Below are positions 1 through 5,029 of a stretch of DNA of 5,908 nucleotides, piece after piece. Position numbers and translations under genes: made by a program. Each line of letters begins with the position of its first letter. Positions within the stretch are counted from its first letter, which is position 1. Under the pieces are notes generated by a model, which ran no database searches, had not been told where the DNA came from, and saw only the letters and a program-made list of their open reading frames with translations. This DNA comes from Streptococcus mitis (GTDB lineage: Bacteria; Bacillota; Bacilli; Lactobacillales; Streptococcaceae): the NCBI RefSeq assembly GCF_009496155.1, contig NZ_WIJP01000031.1:1-5908 (forward strand), read 5' to 3'.

Positions 1-44
<44 letters not shown>

Positions 45-47
45 TAA

Positions 48-120
48 GGCTCGGTAGCTCAGTTGGTAGAGCAATGGATTGAAGCTCCATGTGTCGGCGG
101 TTCGATTCCGTCTCGCGCCA
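48..120 (+). tRNA. tRNA-Phe (GAA)
   Basis: A 73-base cloverleaf: D-stem GCTC/GAGC, anticodon stem ATGGA/TCCAT around loop TTGAAGC (anticodon GAA), T-arm GGCGG-TTCGATT-CCGTC, discriminator A. The acceptor strands GGCTCGG and TCGCGCC pair except at position 4-69, where T faces C, and at a G-T wobble at 7-66. It starts three bases after the initiator tRNA. No CCA is encoded. Confidence 0.95.
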
Positions 121-132
121 TTTATATATTTT

Positions 133-213
133 GGAAGGGTAGCGAAGAGGCTAAACGCGGCGGACTGTAAATCCGCTCCTTCGGGTTCGGGGGTTCGAAT
201 CCCTCCCCTTCCA
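133..213 (+). tRNA. tRNA-Tyr (GUA)
   Basis: A class II tRNA of 81 bases with a long variable arm. Acceptor strands GGAAGGG and CCCTTCC pair perfectly. The anticodon stem GCGGA/TCCGC closes loop CTGTAAA, giving anticodon GTA. The T-loop is TTCGAAT and the discriminator is A. No encoded CCA. Confidence 0.96.
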
Positions 214-217
214 TTTT

Positions 218-288
218 ACGGGCATAGTTTAAAGGTAGAACTAAGGTCTCCAAAACCTTCAGTGTGGGTTCAATTCCTACTGCCCGTG
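218..288 (+). tRNA. tRNA-Trp (CCA)
   Basis: A 71-base gene. Acceptor strands ACGGGCA and TGCCCGT pair perfectly, with the discriminator G expected for tRNA-Trp. The anticodon stem AAGGT/ACCTT closes loop CTCCAAA, giving anticodon CCA. It begins only four bases after tRNA-Tyr. Confidence 0.96.
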
Positions 289-301
289 TTAATAGAATTA
301 T

Positions 302-375
302 GGCGGGTGTGGTGAAGTGGTTAACACACCAGATTGTGGCTCTGGCATGCGTGGGTTCGATCCCCATCACTCGCC
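302..375 (+). tRNA. tRNA-His (GUG)
   Basis: The anticodon stem CCAGA/TCTGG closes loop TTGTGGC, giving anticodon GTG. The gene includes the extra 5' G (position -1) facing a C discriminator, the identity feature of tRNA-His. Acceptor strands GCGGGTG and CACTCGC pair with one G-T wobble. 74 bases including G-1. Confidence 0.96.
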
Positions 376-388
376 TATTTTATATTAT

Positions 389-460
389 TGGGGTATAGCC
401 AAGCGGTAAGGCAAGGGACTTTGACTCCCTCATGCGTTGGTTCGAATCCAGCTACCCCAG
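389..460 (+). tRNA. tRNA-Gln (UUG)
   Basis: A 72-base gene. Acceptor strands TGGGGTA and TACCCCA pair perfectly, with discriminator G. The anticodon stem AGGGA/TCCCT closes loop CTTTGAC, giving anticodon TTG. The T-loop is TTCGAAT. Confidence 0.96.
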
Positions 461-469
461 TTACTATTT

Positions 470-553
470 GCCGGCGTGGCGGAATTGGCAGACGCGCTGG
501 ACTCAAAATCCAGTGTCCGCAAGGACGTGCCGGTTCGACCCCGGCCGCCGGTA
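470..553 (+). tRNA. tRNA-Leu (CAA), last gene of the cluster
   Basis: A class II tRNA of 84 bases. The anticodon stem CTGGA/TCCAG closes loop CTCAAAA, giving anticodon CAA (reads UUG). It has a long variable arm, T-arm GCCGG-TTCGACC-CCGGC, and acceptor strands GCCGGCG/CGCCGGT ending in a G-T wobble, with discriminator A. It is the last tRNA before the cluster terminator. tRNA-Leu 3' ends are common integration sites for tyrosine-recombinase elements, so it is a candidate att site for the element to its right, but the sequence does not settle this. Confidence 0.96.
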
Positions 554-563
554 TAGTAATAAT

Positions 564-592
564 GACAAGGTTTTCGAGCCTTGTCTTTTTAT
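564..592 (+). terminator. Intrinsic terminator of the tRNA cluster
   Basis: A perfect 7-bp stem GACAAGG/CCTTGTC (564-570 and 579-585) with an 8-base loop is followed directly by five T and further T-rich sequence. It sits 10 bases after tRNA-Leu and should end the rRNA/tRNA transcript. Confidence 0.85.
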
Positions 593-691
593 TTTTTCTT
601 CCAATTTTTTCTTTCAGAGTTACTTAAAATTACTTATAAAATTTTTTTTGCTAAATTTAGAAGAAAATATTTAACATATTTTGAATTAAAC

Positions 692-720
692 TTGATTCGT
701 TTTATGTTAAAATATACAAT
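692..720 (+). promoter_or_regulatory. Predicted sigma-A promoter for the 48-codon gene
   Basis: A -35 box TTGATT (692-697) and a -10 box TACAAT (715-720) are separated by exactly 17 bases. Transcription would start near 727, about 20 bases before the start codon at 749. It could also serve the MNT gene downstream, since no terminator lies between them. Confidence 0.65.
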
Positions 721-748
721 AGATAGATATTATTCTAGGAGAGATTTC

Positions 749-895
749 ATGTTATACAATCAAGAAAACTATTCAAAGCTTGAAGTCGAACAAGCAAAAA
801 GAGATATTAAGTCTCTAGCGAAAGAAAAGTCAAAACTTGTTAAACTTGATTTTAGTAATAAGAAAGATGTATTTGAATTTTTCGATAATGAATAA
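749..895 (+). CDS. Small charged protein of unknown function (48 aa)
   Basis: I do not recognise this protein. The reading frame is open upstream to 581, but the ATG at 749 has a good ribosome binding site (AGGAGA, 8 bases upstream) and lies just after a promoter, so it is the supported start. The product is rich in Lys and Glu: the middle (about residues 9-31) looks like one amphipathic helix, and the C-terminus is acidic with aromatic residues (VFEFFDNE). No signal peptide or membrane segment is visible. It is the first of three short + strand genes ending at a shared terminator, with the MNT gene 52 bases downstream. A small antitoxin-like or accessory role would fit, but that is only inference from size and position. 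It could also be the remnant of a longer gene. Confidence 0.6.
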   Translation: MLYNQENYSKLEVEQAKRDIKSLAKEKSKLVKLDFSNKKDVFEFFDNE

Positions 896-947
896 TTTTT
901 ATTATTCGATGTTATAGGTATTTTTTGGGGGTAATTTAGAGGTTCTC

Positions 948-1313
948 GTGGTTTATAAAATAGATGAAATTAAGGCTAAGATTAATCCTATTGCTAAGCA
1001 ATATAACTTATCAAAAGTCTATTTATTTGGTTCCTATGCAATAGGTGAAGCAGATGAAAAAAGTGATGTGGATATTGCTTTAGAGTTAGAAGATGAATCA
1101 ACCTATTTTGAGGTTTATGGAAAATTGTTGACTATTTTTGATGGAGAGATAGATATTTTGTTAGTTAGTGATTTACTTTTTCCAAAAACAAATATTGGGA
1201 AATTAGTTAAACAAAATTTTTTGAATGATAGAGTTCTCATCTATCAGAAATTGGAGGGAACTATGGTAGAAAATTTAGATAATAATCCTCGTATGAGGGA
1301 TATATCAGAGTAA
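948..1313 (+). CDS. Minimal nucleotidyltransferase (MNT/MntA-like antitoxin family)
   Basis: This is a small nucleotidyltransferase of the polymerase-beta superfamily. Residues 28-42 carry the hallmark GS-X10-D-X-D (Gly28, Ser29, Asp40, Asp42), and a third acidic residue, Asp69 (in EIDILL), completes the metal-binding triad. The core domain ends near residue 101. In known HEPN/MNT modules such proteins neutralise a HEPN ribonuclease toxin by AMPylating it. No HEPN gene is visible in this window, so the antitoxin role is inference. The start is a GTG preceded by AGAGG; no better ATG precedes the motif. The last 16 codons (from Met106) are preceded by GGAGGG and probably belong to a separate following gene in the same frame, so the natural C-terminus may be changed or fused. 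It may be cotranscribed with the 48-codon gene. Confidence 0.85.
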   Translation: MVYKIDEIKAKINPIAKQYNLSKVYLFGSYAIGEADEKSDVDIALELEDESTYFEVYGKLLTIFDGEIDILLVSDLLFPKTNIGKLVKQNFLNDRVLIYQKLEGTMVENLDNNPRMRDISE

Positions 1314-1435
1314 ATGAAGTCACTCAGAATGCGATTAAGGAAAGTTTAGAAAAGTATAAAGCGGAGGGAATAACAAAGTCGTCTGAAAGTATAGATGAAT
1401 ATTTTGAAAGAATGGTTCGTGAAAATACCAAGTAA
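1263..1435 (+). pseudogene. Short gene broken by a one-base frameshift, unknown function (~57 codons if repaired)
   Basis: An ATG at 1263 has a strong SD (GGAGGG, 1253-1258, 4-base spacing) and is in frame with the end of the MNT gene. It reads 16 codons (MVENLDNNPRMRDISE) to a TAA at 1311. In the -1 frame an open stretch of 41 codons starts at GTA 1310 (VNEVTQNAIKES...) and ends at TAA 1433, with a lysine/glutamate-rich, clearly coding-like composition. Restoring one base near 1309-1310 (GA-GTA to GAAGTA) joins the two parts smoothly as ...DISEVNEV... . I therefore read this as a small gene inactivated by a one-base loss, a sequencing error, or, less likely, a frameshift signal; no classic slippery heptamer is present. 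I do not recognise the family. Its position after the MNT gene suggests one operon. Confidence 0.55.
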
Positions 1436-1470
1436 TTTTTTAGAGCTTAGTTATTTTTATTTTCAATAAG

Positions 1471-1504
1471 AAAAAGAACAGCATTTATTTTGGCTGTTCT
1501 TTTT
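1471..1504. terminator. Bidirectional intrinsic terminator between cargo and integrase
   Basis: A perfect 12-bp inverted repeat, AAAAAGAACAGC (1471-1482) and GCTGTTCTTTTT (1493-1504), has a 10-base loop and a run of T on the 3' side of either strand. It lies after the broken gene on the + strand and after the integrase on the - strand. The integrase stop codon (1503-1505) overlaps its right arm. Confidence 0.9.
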
Positions 1505-2636
1505 ATAATAGATTATCTAGTTTATCTGCTAAATCTTTTTGTTTACTTGGGTATAAGTGGGAGTATGTATCAATTGTAGTAGTTATAGAAGCGTGTCCTA
1601 ATCTCTCTTTTACAATTAAGTAATCTTCGCCTTGGTTTATTAAAAGAGAAGCGTGAGAATGTCTAAAATCATGAATCCTTATTTTCTTTAAAGAACTATC
1701 TCTAGCTAGAATTTTTTTATATTGTTTTTCAATAGAATTTTTCGTTAGAGTGATTGGACTATTCTGAAATACTTGAAGTTTTTCTGTATCAGTAGAAAAT
1801 TCTCTTAGTCGTTCTGTCTGTTCTTTTTTCCATTCTTCTAATGTCTTTATTAGTTTGTTATGAATAATGATTCTTCTAGTACCAGCTTTTGTCTTTGTAC
1901 TACTAATATGTTCCTCACCATTATTAACGTATACTGACTTAGTTACATGAATTGTACTTGTGGGAAATTCTATGTCCCTCCACGTAAGTGCAAGTGCTTC
2001 TCCTAGTCTCAGTCCAGTGAAGAATAGTACTGTAAAAAGTAGTTCAACATTATATTCATCTTTCTCAAATAGAGAAAGGAAATGCTTAAATTCTTTCACA
2101 GTCCAAAAATTCATTTTTCTTTTTTCTATTGGTAGTTTTTTAAGTAGTCTAACAGGATTATCGTTATAATACCCTTTTCTTAATCCTACATCTAATATTT
2201 TTTTCAATAAAATCATTATTTTATTGATCGTGTTCGGATTCAAATACTTATCAGAGTTTTTGGCATTCTTTTCTCTTAAATCTTCTCGAAATTGATAGAT
2301 ATCTTCATAAGTGAGTTTTGAAACATCATAAACTTTTGAGAAGTAATCTTTTATATGCTTGTTGTAGTTATTTTCTTGTGTATCGATATAACTCTTTTTT
2401 CTATTATTTGTTTTATCTTCTTCTTTTAATAGCTTATAAAGAATATCTATTGTTACTTTTGAACCAAAGCTTTTTTCCTTTAGTTCTACACTTCTTAAAT
2501 ACTGTTCAGCTTCCAGAGCTTCCCTTTTCGTTTTAAATCCTTTTCTAACTATTCTACGTTGTTTAAGCGTGACAGCATTAATACCATTCGAAACATCGAC
2601 AATCCAAGAACCATCTTTATTTTTACGAATAGCCAT
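1503..2636 (-). CDS. int: Tyrosine-recombinase integrase
   Basis: Integrase of the phage/Tn916-like tyrosine recombinase family, which cuts and rejoins DNA at att sites through a 3'-phosphotyrosine link. The N-terminal 50 residues look like an arm-DNA-binding domain (KDGSWIVDV, then RKGFKTKREA). A SAM-like core-binding domain follows at about 62-165, and the catalytic domain at about 175-370. All catalytic residues are visible: Arg210 in TGLRLGEAL, a lysine at 248 or 250, His322 and Arg325 in HDFRHSHASLL, His348 in LGHAS, and nucleophile Tyr358 in DTYSHL. Full length at 377 residues, so probably active. It starts three bases after the stop of the DUF3173 gene, with only a modest SD (AAAGAAG), so translational coupling is likely. 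Its end overlaps the bidirectional terminator. Confidence 0.97.
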   Translation of the reverse strand: MAIRKNKDGSWIVDVSNGINAVTLKQRRIVRKGFKTKREALEAEQYLRSVELKEKSFGSKVTIDILYKLLKEEDKTNNRKKSYIDTQENNYNKHIKDYFSKVYDVSKLTYEDIYQFREDLREKNAKNSDKYLNPNTINKIMILLKKILDVGLRKGYYNDNPVRLLKKLPIEKRKMNFWTVKEFKHFLSLFEKDEYNVELLFTVLFFTGLRLGEALALTWRDIEFPTSTIHVTKSVYVNNGEEHISSTKTKAGTRRIIIHNKLIKTLEEWKKEQTERLREFSTDTEKLQVFQNSPITLTKNSIEKQYKKILARDSSLKKIRIHDFRHSHASLLINQGEDYLIVKERLGHASITTTIDTYSHLYPSKQKDLADKLDNLL

Positions 2637-2639
2637 ATT

Positions 2640-2834
2640 CTATGCTTCTTTCTGCAGTTCCAGTCCTAGAAGTTCTTCTGCAATAGTTGCTGGAATAGTA
2701 CCGATTCGTTTATTGTTATAGATAGAAAAGCCACGATTGACTAGTAGTACTTTCCCAGTATGTATAATTTTTCTTGCGGTACCAGGGCTGAATCCAAGTT
2801 CAATCAAATCATCTTTTGTTACGGTTTTAATCAT
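2640..2834 (-). CDS. DUF3173-family small DNA-binding protein, probable excisionase
   Basis: A 64-residue protein whose start (TVTKDDLIELGFSPGTAR) and middle (RGFSIYNNKRIGTIP) match my recollection of DUF3173. That family is found next to integrases in streptococcal, enterococcal and lactococcal integrative elements. Residues 6-30 suggest a helix-turn-helix, and the rest a short wing with Tyr/Asn/Arg. The place directly upstream of the integrase, with a three-base gap, fits a recombination directionality factor; that role is inference. The start has a strong SD (AAAGGAGA, six bases before ATG). The gene lies 59 bases after the 128-aa gene, with a hairpin in between that could reduce read-through. 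Confidence 0.85.
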   Translation of the reverse strand: MIKTVTKDDLIELGFSPGTARKIIHTGKVLLVNRGFSIYNNKRIGTIPATIAEELLGLELQKEA

Positions 2835-2863
2835 TGGTTCTCCTTTGATAATTTTATAAATTA

Positions 2864-2883
2864 AGGGGAGTTCTTACTCCCCT
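2864..2883 (-). terminator. Hairpin between the 128-aa gene and the DUF3173 gene, possible attenuating terminator
   Basis: A perfect 8-bp stem AGGGGAGT/ACTCCCCT with a four-base loop lies 10 bases after the stop of the 128-aa gene. On the - strand it is followed by TAATTTATAAAATT, which is T-rich but not an unbroken run. It may be a leaky terminator, lowering expression of the excision genes relative to replication genes, or a processing or stability hairpin. Confidence 0.5.
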
Positions 2884-2893
2884 AGCCATTGAA

Positions 2894-3280
2894 TTATTTT
2901 TGCTTATTATTTACCAAATGAATAGCATCAGCCTTATAATACATCGTTTTGCTAATCATTGAAGCTCGAAGATTTTCAAATGTAATAGGTACTTCATCCA
3001 TTGCTTGAATATAATCATTATCAACTAATGGTTCAGGATTGTCAACGGATACTTGTGTTGATTTCTTCTTAAATGGTCCATCTTTGATAGTAATATTATA
3101 TTTCCAACCAACAATCTTTTGGGTATTAAATCGTCTTTCGCTTCCATCACTATTTTTGATAATCTCGCCATTTTCATCGGCTCTGACTTCTGTTTCAAAT
3201 TTTGGAAGTACCTCATCCAATTCAAATTTCGTTCCGATGTTATCGAAATTCCAGTCATTTTGTGATAGCATTTTTGCCAT
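2894..3280 (-). CDS. 128-aa protein of unknown function downstream of the Rep/MobT gene
   Basis: I do not firmly recognise this protein. It is a soluble, acidic, beta-rich-looking polypeptide without signal or membrane segments. The C-terminal third (VSVDNPEPLV, then ITFENLRAS, then YYKADAIHL) recalls the layout of DUF961/YdcP-HelP proteins, which help helicase processivity during rolling-circle replication of ICEs: a conserved NP turn, an F-NL segment and a terminal Y-AD-I motif. That resemblance is by eye only and weak. Support for a replication role comes mainly from context: the gene begins two bases after the Rep/MobT stop codon, and its SD (AAGGAG) lies inside the end of that gene, so the two should be translationally coupled. 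Confidence 0.75.
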   Translation of the reverse strand: MAKMLSQNDWNFDNIGTKFELDEVLPKFETEVRADENGEIIKNSDGSERRFNTQKIVGWKYNITIKDGPFKKKSTQVSVDNPEPLVDNDYIQAMDEVPITFENLRASMISKTMYYKADAIHLVNNKQK

Positions 3281-3282
3281 GT

Positions 3283-4323
3283 TTAATTTCTCCTTTTTAT
3301 GTTATCCTTAATTTTTGGTATTAAATCTTCTCTTTTGAAGGATATTACCCTTTCTATGAGTTGACTTGCTAACTCTGGAGGAAACTCCAAAGCTTCTAAT
3401 TTTTCAAAGTTCTCTTTCTCTTGTTCAAATAGTAATCCATTTTCATAGAGAAACTTATATGCTTTTAGAATGGCTCCAGAACCTTTAAAGACAAACCAAT
3501 CTAACTTTTTTTCTAGTTCTGTCTTTGTTTTTGAAATAGTAATAGTAACTGGAGTTGACGAACCTAAGAATTTTTCCCAAAACCTTAGAGGCTTTGAAAA
3601 TTGACTATCAGTATAAAACTTCACTTTATCCTTTAGATATCCTTTTGTAAAGTTTAGAAGGTCTATTTCGGACTTGAGCCATTCTTGAATGAAGTAGTGG
3701 GCTTTCTCTTTCCTAAGTTCTAACTCCGTTCTTATCCAATTTTCAATAAATCTCTTGCTGACACCGAGCTTAGATGCTCGTTCTAAGCGTTTATCATATA
3801 TTCTAAGTCTTTCATTATCATTAGGTTTTCTTAAATATAAGGTTTGTCCCGTTTTCTCATCTCCGTAGGTAATGTAGTAGTTGCTCTTACCATATAGGAA
3901 GCGGTTTTTTCTACAAATTTTAGAAAGTTGATTTGGAGTGAAGTAAGGAACTTCATTAAAATCGTCTATTGCGATATCAATTCTTCTTACTGAAAATGAC
4001 TTATAATTGGAATATAGATTATCCAAGAAGTGACGTTCAGAAAGTCCCTTTGGGGTTAAAACCATATCTCGATAGAATTCTAATGCTTGTCCTGACATGA
4101 CAAGCATGAAAGAATTTTCTTCATCACCATAGTAGATACGGATATTACCATAGTTTATTTGAGAGTCATATTCATAGTATTTAAGACTGCCCTTATCAAT
4201 AATAAATAGCTCTGTATCAAGAAGTAAGATATCTTCAACTATCTCTTCCAGTGAAAAGTCGAATGTATTAAACTGGATTTGAATCCAGTCAAAAACAGAA
4301 CGTAAGCTCTCGTTTTTTGCCAT
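3283..4323 (-). CDS. Rolling-circle replication initiator / MobT-type relaxase (Rep_trans family)
   Basis: A 346-residue protein of the Rep_trans superfamily, which includes pT181-type plasmid initiators and MobT relaxases of Tn916/ICEBs1-like elements. It would nick one strand at an origin via a tyrosine and stay attached to the 5' end. Visible motifs: the N-terminal FDWIQIQF typical of the Rol_Rep_N segment (11-18); RRIDIAIDDF (113-122) with the metal-binding acidic cluster Asp116/Asp120/Asp121; RLRIYDKRLE (172-181), which contains the likely catalytic Tyr176; and WIRTELELR (196-204) with conserved Arg/Glu. There is no N-terminal helix-turn-helix extension of the kind I recall in Tn916 and ICESt3 relaxases. 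An in-frame stop precedes the start, which has only a weak SD. An origin-like region lies directly upstream. Whether it serves replication, transfer or both cannot be read from sequence. Confidence 0.9.
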   Translation of the reverse strand: MAKNESLRSVFDWIQIQFNTFDFSLEEIVEDILLLDTELFIIDKGSLKYYEYDSQINYGNIRIYYGDEENSFMLVMSGQALEFYRDMVLTPKGLSERHFLDNLYSNYKSFSVRRIDIAIDDFNEVPYFTPNQLSKICRKNRFLYGKSNYYITYGDEKTGQTLYLRKPNDNERLRIYDKRLERASKLGVSKRFIENWIRTELELRKEKAHYFIQEWLKSEIDLLNFTKGYLKDKVKFYTDSQFSKPLRFWEKFLGSSTPVTITISKTKTELEKKLDWFVFKGSGAILKAYKFLYENGLLFEQEKENFEKLEALEFPPELASQLIERVISFKREDLIPKIKDNIKRRN

Positions 4324-4348
4324 AAATTTTGACTCAACTTTTTGCCTA

Positions 4349-4357
4349 ATTTTACCA
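4349..4357 (-). promoter_or_regulatory. Possible extended -10 promoter for the Rep/MobT gene
   Basis: On the - strand TGGTAAAAT is an extended -10 box (TGn plus TAAAAT, one mismatch to consensus) 25 bases upstream of the Rep/MobT ATG. No good -35 box is seen. If real, it would allow Rep expression independently of the main leftward promoter. Confidence 0.35.
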
Positions 4358-4380
4358 CCTTAAAAACCGTGAAAAGTCTT

Positions 4381-4406
4381 GATAATACTGCATTCTTCGA
4401 TAATAC
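4381..4406. repeat. Two direct GATAATAC repeats, iteron-like
   Basis: GATAATAC occurs at 4381-4388 and 4399-4406, an 18-base period, with similar flanks (TTGATAATAC and TTCGATAATAC). The pair lies between the Rep/MobT start and the hairpin at 4419. Short direct repeats beside a nick site are typical binding sites for relaxases and initiators; this role is inference. Confidence 0.4.
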
Positions 4407-4418
4407 ACCTGACTTGCA

Positions 4419-4443
4419 GAGGGTGGTGTTACTACACACCCTC
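4419..4443. other. Candidate origin hairpin 1 (oriT-like)
   Basis: A perfect 7-bp inverted repeat GAGGGTG/CACCCTC (4419-4425, 4437-4443) has an 11-base loop. The sequence can also fold one register inward as GGTGT/ACACC. On the - strand, TAACA lies near the 3' arm. From memory, the oriT hairpins of Tn916 and ICEBs1 also have GC-rich arms with TAACA just before the 3' arm, and their relaxases are relatives of the gene encoded immediately to the left. This makes it the better oriT candidate. Confidence 0.45.
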
Positions 4444-4452
4444 ACCAACCTT

Positions 4453-4559
4453 GAAAAAGCTCTTTGTTGTTCGTCTGCGCTTACGATTTGTTACGGTCTG
4501 CGGTAACCTACTCGCTGACCGTAACAAACCTACTTGCCGAACTTCCTACGAGCTTTTTC
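4453..4559. repeat. Origin-like inverted-repeat region (candidate double-strand origin)
   Basis: A perfect 12-bp inverted repeat TTTGTTACGGTC/GACCGTAACAAA (4487-4498 and 4517-4528) has an 18-base loop containing GGTAACCTACTCGCTG. The loop's CTACTC recalls, from memory, the nick region of pT181-type rolling-circle origins. A second, outer 10-bp inverted repeat GAAAAAGCTC/GAGCTTTTTC (4453-4462 and 4550-4559) encloses it; its right arm lies inside the end of the 153-aa gene. No T-run follows the stem on either strand, so it is not an ordinary terminator. Nested, non-terminator repeats next to a rolling-circle initiator gene fit a replication or transfer origin. Confidence 0.5.
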
Positions 4560-4991
4560 CCAAGCACCAAATGGAAGTAGTTCAAGTGTTGAGAGAATTT
4601 CTTCTTGCTCTTTTTCCAATCGTTGAAATTTTATTTGCAGTTTTTTATTACTAGAATACAAATTCTTAAAATTATCATTCAAGGTAATAAAATCTTCTTT
4701 AAGGGTTTCGAGTTGCTGAGTAAGGGTGTTTTCCTTATGTTTATGAATATCTCCATAAGTTTCCCTTATAGCATCTTTTAATGACATCTCGTTTTTCAAA
4801 TAAGCAATCGTCCTGAAATCCTCAACATCATCGTCAGTGAAGTTATAAAAACTTACAAACTGCCTACTATTCCTTGCTTGAACTTTTTTAAACTCATGAC
4901 CACTAATTTCCTTTATCAAGGTTATCCATTTTTTAGCAGTACTGACAGAGTTTAAACCGTCAACCGAGGAAACAAGTTTATTTATATCCAT
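4530..4991 (-). CDS. MerR-like helix-turn-helix plus coiled-coil protein, unknown function (153 aa)
   Basis: I do not recognise a named family. Residues about 15-80 have the shape of a MerR-type winged helix: a first helix with KKWITLIKE, an Arg/Phe wing (RQFVSFYNFTDDDVEDF) and a later helix with MSLKDAIRETYG. Residues about 85-136 form a long charged heptad-like helix, likely a dimerising coiled coil, followed by a basic tail (AWEKARRKFGK). Many plasmid replication or partition accessory proteins share this MerR-like/coiled-coil layout. The gene is the first large one after the leftward promoter, ends beside the origin-like repeats and precedes Rep/MobT, so a role in origin binding or replication control is plausible. 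The SD (GGGGG) is unusual and only a few bases from the ATG. A ~155-nt structured leader lies upstream. Confidence 0.8.
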   Translation of the reverse strand: MDINKLVSSVDGLNSVSTAKKWITLIKEISGHEFKKVQARNSRQFVSFYNFTDDDVEDFRTIAYLKNEMSLKDAIRETYGDIHKHKENTLTQQLETLKEDFITLNDNFKNLYSSNKKLQIKFQRLEKEQEEILSTLELLPFGAWEKARRKFGK

Positions 4992-5014
4992 ATTCCCCCG
5001 TTCTAACGAAAGTG

Positions 5015-5023
5015 TGGTATAAT
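5015..5023 (+). promoter_or_regulatory. Extended -10 promoter for a predicted antisense RNA
   Basis: TGGTATAAT is a perfect TATAAT box with the TGn extension, preceded by TG (TGTGGTATAAT), a form common in streptococcal promoters. No clear -35 box is seen, which extended -10 promoters tolerate. It points rightward, away from the 153-aa gene and into its leader, with a start site expected near 5030. Confidence 0.55.
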
Positions 5024-5029
5024 GGTCTT

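Noticed and set aside
79..674. Open frames on both strands across the tRNA cluster
   Set aside because: They run through well-formed tRNA genes and have no ribosome binding sites; they are by-products of tRNA sequence.
581..748. N-terminal extension of the 48-aa gene to an upstream ATG at 581
   Set aside because: It would start inside the tRNA terminator and cross a good promoter; the ATG at 749 has the SD.
3025..3311. Frames antisense to or shifted within the 128-aa gene
   Set aside because: Shadows of a well-supported gene, with no SD and no coherent protein features.
4239..4654. Open frames across the origin-like region on both strands
   Set aside because: They overlap the ends of the Rep and 153-aa genes and the inverted repeats; composition and lack of an SD argue against coding.
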